Positions 28,682-37,100 of a DNA stretch of 64,000 nucleotides are shown here, one piece after another. The stretch is taken from positions 2,728,001 to 2,792,000 of the forward strand of contig NZ_NWFK02000001.1 in the NCBI RefSeq assembly GCF_002313155.2, read 5' to 3'. Position 1 is the first letter of the stretch; the number at the start of each line of letters is the position of its first letter. A program made the translations under genes and the position numbers. The stretch comes from Psychrobacter sp. FDAARGOS_221 (GTDB taxonomy: Bacteria > Pseudomonadota > Gammaproteobacteria > Pseudomonadales > Moraxellaceae). Below the pieces are notes generated by a model. It was not told the DNA's origin and made no database searches. It saw only the letters and a program-made list of their open reading frames with translations.

Positions 28682-30115
28682 AAGCTTAAAAAACTTATTC
28701 TCTGGTTAGACTAAGCTAGTATCGATTAGATTTAGTACCTGCTTGATACGGTCTGACTCTAAAATCTACGTATTATTTTTTTATTTTTTTCTGGTCATGA
28801 TTAGAAGCAATTTCAATCAGCAATGCTGAGCTTTCGGTCTTATAGCGCTTTAGACGATCCATCCGTTTAAATTAAAGAGATATTAGGTGTAATATAACTG
28901 TTTCTTATCTAAATCTTATAGGTTGAAAGGCTAGCCTATTGCGGTAAGGTCTACTAAGGTTAAGCCAAACTTAAACTTAAATCCGTTATGAAATTGGTTT
29001 GCCAACGCTTATCAAGCATCGTTTATCGTATTACTTCAAGATGGCAGATAGAGTAAATAAAACAGAGTTAATTATGTTTTTGTATTTTATTTATTAAAGA
29101 CAGTAGCGCATTAATAACAGTTGGTTTGCTTACTCATCGAGCAGTGGTTAATTTATAGATCTTCCATGACTGGCAACAATCAACTGACCTATAAAACCAT
29201 TAGAAAAAAACAACTAAAAATAGAGCTAGCTGTGCAATATCATCGACGCCAGTAAACTGTGTATTAATTGTGTCCCCTCATATAATGTCATTAATGACTT
29301 ATTCCATAGCGATACACTTTCTCGCCACTCACTTTGGTATTTGGTTTTTACCCAAAGGGAGTCTGATAAAACTCAGGCAGATAACCAGTGATCGCACACA
29401 TTATGTACAGATTTTCTTTCTCTAGTCCTCGGTGTAGAACAAGCAAACCATGTTTGTCAGTGATATGTGCTTTATATAAAGATGCTTGGTATGAGTGCAT
29501 CGAACACATATAGATAACTGTATCGTCATTGCTTTCATTATACTTGAGCTGCAAACAGGTTTTAATGTTTAAAAACGCCTATCCAAAAGTATCATGGATA
29601 TTCATTGCAATAGCCAATGTTTTTGTACCAAATGCCACGATATCTGCATCTTCTGTTGTTCGGTATCATGACTTATGTCGGTAAGGGCGACTGCAGTACC
29701 TGCTTAGCGTAAGCAATTGCTCTATACTACTATCGATACAGCAACTATAATTAATATAATCTTGCCGATCAAATCTTGATTGACGGCTAGAGTGTCTTAA
29801 TCCTAGAAGTTATTATTTTGAATAAGAATTAATGTGGATGGTTATAAGATGAGTATATTGACTTCATATATGGTTAAAACTTAGCAAGTGGTAAGGGTAT
29901 AATGAATTAAGCTGATAATAGTAGCGAATAAGACAGTTTTATGGTAGCGGGCATCTCTGTCTAATTGCTATAAAAGCTGTAAATCAGGCCAACGTAAGCA
30001 CTGACATTGGCCTGATTTACAGCTTTATATTTGTACTATTGACTGTTTCATTGATGAATTAGTTTTAATAAGTTGGTTTGGTATTATATAAATGAAGGGG
30101 CTGAAGTAGATAAGG
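28682..30115. other. Gene-poor region, possible degraded DNA
   Basis: About 1.4 kb with no convincing gene. A 68-codon minus-strand frame (29348-29554) encodes a normal-looking but unrecognised peptide and may be a gene relic. A perfect 20-bp inverted repeat lies at 29973-30026. The rest is AT-rich with stop codons in all frames, next to a decayed transposase, which fits an old insertion zone. Confidence 0.5.
29973..30026. repeat. Perfect 20-bp inverted repeat
   Basis: Arms at 29973-29992 and 30007-30026 are exact reverse complements (left arm AAAGCTGTAAATCAGGCCAA) around a 14-nt spacer. No coding sequence ends close by, so it is either an orphan terminator, or a relic of a mobile-element end or small MITE-like unit. 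Confidence 0.9.
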
Positions 30116-30116
30116 G

Positions 30117-30650
30117 TTAAATATCACACCATTTTCTCAGAATTTTAAGCTGATCAGGTGGTGACACATAATTAAATATAAACTCACACTCTTTTAAAAA
30201 AAAAGTGGAAGTTCTTTTTATCTATTCCATTATATTTTCTAAGAATACGTTTAGACTGATTCCAGAATTTTTCAATGCCATTGGTGTGATTACGACCTTG
30301 AGCAAACTCTTTAGAATGATTTACTCTAAAATGCTCAAACTAGCTCACATCTAAGACATTATAACTAAGATAGTTATGGGTGTAGACAAAGCTGTCAGGC
30401 TTTATTTTACGCTTAATAGCAGGAATTAGAGTACTCTGTTTGGTATCATTTACAACAAAGGTATAAGCCTTACCGTTTCGTTTTAAAATACTAAATACGG
30501 CTATCTTACCAGCAGCGCCTCGACCTCTTTTACCTTTGCGTACACCACCAAAATAACTTTCGTCTAATTCAACTTCACCATCGAAGATTTCACCTGCTTC
30601 AAGTGATAGATAATAGTCTATAACGAGTCTTATCTTTCGATAGAATAATA
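30117..30650 (-). pseudogene. Decayed IS1595-family (IS1016-like) transposase
   Basis: Translating the minus strand gives FYRKIRLVIDYY, then GEIFDGEVELDESYFGG, VRKGKRGRGAAGKIAVFSIL, IKPDSFVYTHNYLSYNVLDVS and NHTNGIEKFWNQSKRILRKYNGI, which match the DDE domain of IS1595/IS1016 transposases (the DESYFGG and NGIENFWNQ hallmarks). Defects: the first ~50 residues are missing, an in-frame TAG follows NVLDVS, and a frameshift lies in the run of nine A residues near 30198-30206, after which another frame continues as KECEFIFNY to a stop at 30117. No terminal repeats were found. It is a dead relic. Confidence 0.8.
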
Positions 30651-31124
30651 TAGCTGAATATCAGCCGCTGAACAGCAGTTACTTCAAGTACAAAGTACAC
30701 AAGTAACTTTAACTGTACTTTTTTACTTAATTTACAACGGGTTAGCTTCATAAAAGCTGTTTAGCATAACCCTTATTTACTTCAGTCACTAAATCAGCAT
30801 ATTAATTTTTTGTTTTAATTCGGGTCAATATCTAGGTATTTTGTTTGTTTGTAGCTGAAATTAAATCCATATCTTTAGTACTGTATTCGGATAATGTATA
30901 ATATTATTGTCGATAGTTACGTATTAATTGAATTGTATAATAAAAATTTTGATGCTTCACAACAAGGAAAGGAGTATTCACATAGGCCTATACTGCCTGC
31001 TCCCTTATTGTTATTTTTGAATTGAACAACTATTTATTTCTACTAAACAACAACTTAATTTCTATTTCCACTCAAGTTCACTCTTTATGGTCTTCAGTGT
31101 TAGAAAATCTTTTAAAACCAAAAT
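30651..31124. promoter_or_regulatory. AT-rich upstream region of OmpA-lipoprotein/adhesin locus
   Basis: About 470 bp without open frames. It should contain the promoter for the lipoprotein and perhaps the adhesin. No specific operator was recognised. Confidence 0.4.
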
Positions 31125-31139
31125 TTGGACTTATTTATC

Positions 31140-32111
31140 ATGAAAAACCTTAAATATATCACCTTATCTGTAATGGCATTAGGACTATCATCATGTGTTG
31201 GTAGTCCATCACATATATCGAATGGCGAGAATGCCAAGGCAGTTGGTCACGTCAACTGGCAAATAAGTAATCCAATAAATCCTGAAGAGTTAATTAATAA
31301 ACCAATACCTGAAGACAGTGTGAGTATCTTTTTTCTAAGACCACAAGACAATGATCCTGAACAAACCAGCGCTAATATCGCCATAAATGATCGATTTCAA
31401 GTGAGTTTACACCCAGGGCACTATACTCAGGTTTATTCATGCTCAGGCATTAATAGATTAAGTGCAGAGATTACAGGACTTAAAACAAACGATTTATTAG
31501 CAAATAGCATTGATTTCAATCTTGCACCAAATAGTAACTATTTTTTCTATGTTGATGTTGATAATGAAGGCAATTCAACCATTCAAGAGGTTACAAATGA
31601 GAAAGCTTTAGAGTATTTGCAAGACAAGAGTTACCAATCGCACCAAATCACACGCGTGGTACCAAACTGTCCAGTAGCTGAACCTAAGCCTATACCTCCT
31701 GTAGTTGAGCCGGCGCCTGTATTAGAAAAAGAAGTGAGCATAGAACTTGAAGTACTGTTTGACAACGATAAAGCAATTGTCAAGCCTCAGTATTACAATG
31801 AAGTCCAAGAGCTGGCTGAATTCATGCAAAAATACAGTAACACCACAGCAGTTATTGAAGGACATACTGATAGTAATGCAAGCGATGAATATAACCAGAA
31901 GCTTTCAGAGAGACGCGCGAACGCAATTAAATACATTCTAATCAGTAAATTCAACATCTCACCAGATCGTCTAGAGGCTGTAGGTTATGGTGAACAACGT
32001 CCAAGAGCAACAAACAAAACAGCAGAAGGTCGTCAACTGAATCGCCGAACTATTGCCGTTATTAGAGAGCGAGTTCGTGTTGATCAAGATGGCAACCAGA
32101 TTATTAATTAA
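31140..32111 (+). CDS. OmpA-family lipoprotein upstream of giant adhesin
   Basis: Outer-membrane lipoprotein with a C-terminal peptidoglycan-binding OmpA domain, 323 residues from the ATG at 31140 (chosen over 31125 because it starts the lipoprotein signal directly). Signal MKNLKYITLSVMALGLSSC ends in a lipobox. Residues about 60-165 form an unassigned beta-rich domain, followed by a Pro/Glu linker, and the OmpA domain has VEVLFDNDKAIVKPQY-like and IEGHTDSNASDEYNQKLSERRA motifs with the conserved Asp and Arg for diaminopimelate binding. It lies 73 bp upstream of the adhesin gene on the same strand; such proteins often accompany Bap-type adhesins and may help anchor or display them (inference). 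Confidence 0.88.
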   Translation: MKNLKYITLSVMALGLSSCVGSPSHISNGENAKAVGHVNWQISNPINPEELINKPIPEDSVSIFFLRPQDNDPEQTSANIAINDRFQVSLHPGHYTQVYSCSGINRLSAEITGLKTNDLLANSIDFNLAPNSNYFFYVDVDNEGNSTIQEVTNEKALEYLQDKSYQSHQITRVVPNCPVAEPKPIPPVVEPAPVLEKEVSIELEVLFDNDKAIVKPQYYNEVQELAEFMQKYSNTTAVIEGHTDSNASDEYNQKLSERRANAIKYILISKFNISPDRLEAVGYGEQRPRATNKTAEGRQLNRRTIAVIRERVRVDQDGNQIIN

Positions 32112-32184
32112 AAAATTATTATTATGATTTAAATAAAACTACGTAAAATATTTAAGTGTTAAATTTCAAAATTTAGGGGTAACC

Positions 32185-32910
32185 ATGAAAACAGTTATCG
32201 TAAAAGTACATAACAGCAAAGAGACTATTCAAGAGATACAGGTTGTCACAAAAGACGGACAGCCTGATGTTATTAAAGCGGTGAAGAACGTCAACTATGA
32301 ATTTTTTGACGAATCAATTGGACGTGCGCCAAACCACATTATCACCAAACGCATCAACAATGCTTTACATGTCTCATTTGAACGAGAAGGTAAAGAGACC
32401 GACTTAATTATTGAAGATTTTTATAGCACCACAGAGAAGCAAGAAGAAGCAAACCAAATTGATGAAGAAGCGGAAAATCAGCAAGCATTAATAGGTATTG
32501 CAGAAGATGGTAGTTATTATTACTACATACCAGATACTGGTGAAGTATATGACTATGTAACGCAGTTAGAAGTGGGTGCTACTGAAGGTCAAGCACTCGG
32601 TGGAGAAGAGTTATACGCTCCATGGTGGGTAGCTGCGCCAGTAGGATTTCCATGGTGGTTAGCTGGTTTAGGTATCATTCCATTTTTATCAAATGACGAC
32701 GATGATAACTATACACCGCCTAATAATAAACCAATCGCTGAGGACGATATTAAAGAAGGTAACGTAGGCGATTCAGTGGTTATTAACGTATTAGAGAACG
32801 ATAAAGATCCAGATGGTGATCTTGATCCAACGAGTGTACAACTAATTGATCTGACCCCTGCCGTCAAATCCGTACACCTAAACTTGGGAGATTTTGATCA
32901 GGCAGCTTGA
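32185..32910 (+). CDS. N-terminal fragment of BapA-like giant adhesin, cut by IS insertion
   Basis: First 222 native residues (to 32851) of a large surface adhesin; the last 19 codons before the stop at 32910 come from the IS end. Residues 1-80 match the BapA-prefix type N-terminal domain (KAVKNVNYEFFDESIGRAPN) believed to act in retention at the cell surface. Residues 144-168 are Trp/Gly/Pro-rich and hydrophobic (APWWVAAPVGFPWWLAGLGI), and from about 182 the first CshA-like repeat begins (PIAEDDIKEGNVGDSVVINVL). AGGGG lies 8 bp before the ATG. The remainder of the gene continues at 34130. Confidence 0.9.
   Translation: MKTVIVKVHNSKETIQEIQVVTKDGQPDVIKAVKNVNYEFFDESIGRAPNHIITKRINNALHVSFEREGKETDLIIEDFYSTTEKQEEANQIDEEAENQQALIGIAEDGSYYYYIPDTGEVYDYVTQLEVGATEGQALGGEELYAPWWVAAPVGFPWWLAGLGIIPFLSNDDDDNYTPPNNKPIAEDDIKEGNVGDSVVINVLENDKDPDGDLDPTSVQLIDLTPAVKSVHLNLGDFDQAA
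32848..32851. repeat. Target-site duplication GATC, left copy
   Basis: GATC immediately precedes the IS left end; the same four bases follow the right end at 34130-34133. In the uninterrupted second repeat unit the corresponding sequence has GATC only once (AATTGATCCAGAAAC), which proves the duplication. Confidence 0.95.
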
Positions 32911-33716
32911 CGATAGAAATCCATCCAAACTTGTCTTGGCGATCTCATACCTAAACTCTGCTGAATCCTGACTTGATTGTAATCTAACTCGATATATTTT
33001 ATGATACTGTTGATTGCTTCAAATCGAGTTTTGTAATTATGATGATATATCAGCTCATTCTTTAAAACGCCCCAGAAGCTCTCTATTGGCGCATTGTCAT
33101 AACAGTTACCTTTCGCACTCATAGATCCTTTAAAACCGTATTTACTGATCATTTTGCGATAATCTTCGCTGCAATACTGGCTGCCTCTATCTGAATGTAC
33201 AATAAGCCCTTGGCTAGGTCGTTTATCCTTGATTGCTTTATTTAAGGCTCTACAGACTAAATCTGCTTTCATGCGTTTATCGATAGCGTAGCCAACCAAT
33301 TCTTTGGTATATAAGTCTTTGACGCCTGCTAAATAAAGCCAGCCCTCATCTGTCCAAATATAGGTTATATCACTGACCCAAGCACAATTAGGACGGTTAA
33401 CGCCAAACTGTTGTTTAAGAAAATTAGGATAGACTCGCTTGTTATGGTCTGAGTCCGTTGTCACTTTAAAGCGTTTATGACGTCTACATTTGATGTCATG
33501 TTCTTCCTTGATACTACGCACCATGTACTTGCTAATCTCATGTCCATGCTCACTTAAATGTGCATGCAGACGCTGATAACCATATCGCTCTTTAGTCTCA
33601 CTATGCGCAGCTTTTACAAGCAGCTCACAGCGGTTACGATGTATTTGCTGAGCACTGATATTACGCTTGGTCCAGTCATAGTAGCTTGATGGTTTAATAT
33701 CAAGGGTTTTACACAT
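32898..33716 (-). CDS. IS3-family transposase OrfB (DDE catalytic domain)
   Basis: 272-residue frame containing the IS3 rve integrase core: VSDITYIWTDEGWLYLAGV (first Asp), IVHSDRGSQYCSEDY (second Asp) and SAKGNCYDNAPIESFWGVLKNE (Glu), all intact. The N-terminal part is the HTH_21-like region (SMCKTLDIKPSSYYDW). The functional enzyme is expected as an OrfAB fusion by -1 frameshifting at 33797-33803; the orfB frame is open upstream through that site (reading VRYAFIDHHKYEFSITS). The stop lies 46 bp inside the IS left end. Confidence 0.95.
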   Translation of the reverse strand: MCKTLDIKPSSYYDWTKRNISAQQIHRNRCELLVKAAHSETKERYGYQRLHAHLSEHGHEISKYMVRSIKEEHDIKCRRHKRFKVTTDSDHNKRVYPNFLKQQFGVNRPNCAWVSDITYIWTDEGWLYLAGVKDLYTKELVGYAIDKRMKADLVCRALNKAIKDKRPSQGLIVHSDRGSQYCSEDYRKMISKYGFKGSMSAKGNCYDNAPIESFWGVLKNELIYHHNYKTRFEAINSIIKYIELDYNQVRIQQSLGMRSPRQVWMDFYRQAA

Positions 33717-33763
33717 GCTGGTAATGCTAAATTCATATTTGTGATGGTCAATAAAGGCGTACC

Positions 33764-34063
33764 TTACTGACCGTGTTTCGCAAAGTACGCCGTGGCCTTT
33801 TTTAGTATCTCTCGTTCTTCTTGTGCTATTTTTAGTTCACGCTTTAAACGCTTCATTTCTTCAAGGGCTGAAACAAGCTCTGGATCGTATTGCTTAGTAC
33901 CCTTGAGCATGCCTTGATTGGCTTTTCGTTGCCAGTTAGCCAGTGTCTGCATTGGCAGCCCTAACCGCCTAGCTGTAGCACTAACATTGCCACCATTATT
34001 CTCTATTGCTTTAACTGCTTCTGCTTTAAATTCTTCACTGTATCTTTTAGCTTTCTTTGTCAT
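33764..34063 (-). CDS. IS3-family transposase OrfA (helix-turn-helix)
   Basis: 99-residue DNA-binding protein: HTH segment RYSEEFKAEAVKAIENNGGNVSATARRLGLPMQTLANW followed by a leucine-zipper region (LVSALEEMKRLKRELKIAQEEREILKKATAYFA). It ends KHGQ, as common for IS3-group OrfA. Upstream of its ATG, reading leftward, there is AGGAG at 8 bp. It starts 66 bp inside the IS right end. Confidence 0.95.
   Translation of the reverse strand: MTKKAKRYSEEFKAEAVKAIENNGGNVSATARRLGLPMQTLANWQRKANQGMLKGTKQYDPELVSALEEMKRLKRELKIAQEEREILKKATAYFAKHGQ
33797..33803 (-). promoter_or_regulatory. Programmed -1 frameshift site in IS3 element
   Basis: On the coding (minus) strand this reads AAAAAAG, the usual slippery heptamer of IS3 elements, located near the orfA 3' end where the orfA and orfB frames overlap. 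Slipping gives an OrfAB fusion that continues in frame into the DDE domain. Confidence 0.75.
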
Positions 34064-34129
34064 GGTAAACTCCTATTTGTCTTCCTTAGTTTACCAAGTT
34101 TTTGTCTACGGTTTTTTCAGCATAGCTCA

Positions 34130-34133
34130 GATC
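34130..34133. repeat. Target-site duplication GATC, right copy
   Basis: Four bases following the IS right end, identical to those before the left end; the adhesin frame resumes here as GAT CCA GAA ACA (Asp-Pro-Glu-Thr). Confidence 0.95.
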
Positions 34134-34168
34134 CAGAAACAGGCAAACCTACGGATCAACCAGTTAAA

Positions 34169-37100
34169 GTGCCAGGTGAGGGTACATGGACCGTTAATCC
34201 AAAAACGGGCGAAGTGACCTTTACTCCAGAGAAGGGGTTTAGTAAAGATCCTACGCCAATTGACTATACAGTAAAAGATAAAGCAGGTAATACATCGAAT
34301 CCTGCAACGATTACTGTTGATTATCCACAAAACCCACCAGTAGCCGAAGACGATACCAAAGAAGGTAACGTAGGCGATTCAGTGGTCATTAATGTATTAG
34401 GGAATGATAAAGATCCTGACGGTGACCTTGATCCAGCGAGTGTACAACTAATTGATCCAGAAACAGGCAAACCTACGGATCAACCAGTTAAAGTACCAGG
34501 TGAGGGTACATGGACCGTTAATCCAAAAACGGGCGAAGTGACCTTTACTCCAGAGAAGGGGTTTAGTAAAGATCCTACGCCAATTGACTATACAGTAAAA
34601 GATAAAGCAGGTAATACATCGAATCCTGCAACGATTACTGTTGATTATCAAAGTAATCCACAGATAATCATTCCACCAAACGAGCCAACGGATCCAGCAC
34701 CTGTTGACCCAACCGATCCAGATACACCTATTAATGAAGGTAACCCTGCAACACCTGAGAATCCAAATGGTGCAGGTGATAAGACCGTCTATGAAGGTGA
34801 CGGACCGGTAGAGGGTAGCTTCACCATTGACAAAGACCCAGCCTCAACGATCACCAACATCAAAGTTGGCGGCACAGACATACCTGTTGATAAAGATGGC
34901 AACATCACAGAGACCAGCATAGATACAGGTAAGGGTACACTTGTCATCACAGGCTACAACCCAGAGACAGGTGAAGTGACATACACCTATGATCCTGAAG
35001 TACAAGATCACACCACAGATGCGCCTGTTATGGACAACATCGAGATTGTGGTAACAGACAGTAATGATAAGACAGGCACAGACAGCCTAGACATTGCTAT
35101 TACTGACAGTGCGCCTGTGGCTAAAGATGACAGCAACAGTGTTGATGAAGACGCTACTGACAACACAGCGACCGGTAACGTCATTGACAATGATGTGTTT
35201 GGTGCAGACGGGCAAGGCACACCTGCGGTAACGCCGATTGCTGATCAAGCGCTTGAATACGGTACGATTACCATCAACGAAGATGGTACGTATACCTACA
35301 CGCTAGATAACACTAATGATGCGGTTAATGCGCTTAATGATGATGAGACGCTAACTGACACGGTTGAATACACCATTACTGATGGTGATGGCGACACGAC
35401 GACTGCGAAGCTAACGATTACCATTAATGGCCGTACGGATGAAGCACCACAAGTGGTTATTCCACCAAACGAGCCAACCGATCCAGCACCTGTAGATCCA
35501 ACCGATCCAGATACACCTGTTAATGAAGGTAACCCTGCGACACCAGAGAATCCAAATGGTGCCGGTGACAAGACCGTCTATGAAGGTGACGGACCAGTAG
35601 AGGGTAGCTTCACCATTAATAAGGACCCAGCAGCAACGATCACCAACATCAAAGTTGGCGGTACAGACATACCTGTTGATAAAGATGGCAACATTACAGA
35701 GACCACGATTGACACAGGTAAAGGTACGCTTGTCATCACAGGCTACAACCCAGAGACAGGTGAGGTGAGCTACACCTATGATCCTGAAGTACAAGATCAC
35801 ACCACAGATGCGCCTGTTATGGACAACATCGAGATTGTGGTAACAGACAGTAATGACAAGACAGGCACAGACAGCCTAGACATCGCTATTACTGACAGTG
35901 CGCCTGTGGCTAAAGATGACAGCAACAGTGTTGATGAAGACGCAGAAGACAACACAGTGACCGGCAACGTCATTGACAACGATGTGTTTGGTGCAGACGG
36001 TCAAGGCATTCCTGCGGTGACACCGATTGCTAATCAAGCACTTAAGTACGGCTCAATCACCATCAATGAAGATGGCACGTACACCTACACGCTAGATAAT
36101 GACAATAGCGAGGTAAATGCGCTTAATGATGATGAGACGTTAACTGACACGGTTGAATACACCATTACTGATGGTGATGGCGACACGACGACCGCGACCC
36201 TGACTATTACCATTAATGGTCACACTGATGGTGAGCCTGACATTAAGATCCCAGTTGATCCTGAAGTACCAGGAACACCTGAGAATGAAGGTGCGCCTGA
36301 AGGCTTTGGTGATAAGATCGTATATGAAGGTGACGATGCGGTACCTGGCACCTTTACCGTCACAGCAGAAGCGGGTGTTGACACCATTACTGTGGGCGGT
36401 CAAGAGATTCAAGACGCCACGGCAGATAACCCTGTCACCATCACTCGTGATGCCGGTACGCTGGTTATCACAGGCTATGATGCGACAACCGGTGAGGTGA
36501 GCTACACCTATGATCCTGAAGTACAAGATCACACAGGCTCTGAGCCGAATGTGGACAGCTATGCGGTTGTGGTCACTGATAAAAACGGCGTAAGCTCAAA
36601 CGATAGCTTAGATATCGTTATCACTGACAGCTTGCCACAAGCCGCTGATGACGCGAATAGCGTTACAGAAGATGCTGAGAACACCGTATCTGGTAACGTG
36701 ACTGACAACGATAACTTTGGTCTTGACGGCGAAGGTACACCTGCGGTGACGCCGATTGCTGATCAAGCGCTTAAGTATGGCTCAATCACCATCAATAAAG
36801 ATGGCACGTACACCTACACGCTAGATAATGACAATAGCGAGGTAAATGCGCTTAATGATGATGAGACGTTAACTGACACGGTTGAATACACCATTACTGA
36901 TGGTGATGGCGACACGACGACCGCGACCCTGACTATTACCATTAATGGTCACACTGATGGTGAGCCTGACATTAAGATCCCAGTTGATCCTGAAGTACCA
37001 GGAACACCTGAGAATGAAGGTGCGCCTGAAGGCTTTGGTGATAAGATCGTATATGAAGGTGACGATGCGGTACCTGGCACCTTTACCGTCACAGCAGAAG

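Larger units (their letters stand above)
32852..34129 (-). mobile_element. Complete IS3-family insertion sequence, 1278 bp
   Basis: Boundaries are set by imperfect terminal inverted repeats beginning TGA: left end 32852-32887 and right end 34094-34129 match at 26 of 36 positions, including the inner AAACTTGG. A 4-bp GATC duplication flanks it. It carries orfA and orfB on the minus strand with an A6G slippery site, the standard IS3 design. Both frames are intact, so the element is probably still mobile. It lies antisense within the giant adhesin gene. Confidence 0.95.
32727..34650 (+). repeat. Two CshA-like adhesin repeats (321-bp period), first one split by the IS
   Basis: Each unit encodes about 107 residues: an AEDD-KEGNVGDSVVINVL-NDKDPDGDLDP segment followed by GEGTWTVNPKTGEVTFTPEKGFSKDPTPIDYTV and KDKAGNTSNPATITVDY. 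The first unit starts at about 32727, is interrupted by the insertion element, and resumes at 34134; the second spans about 34331-34650. The two are nearly identical where both are readable. The pattern matches CshA-type fibril/Ig-like surface repeats. Confidence 0.85.
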
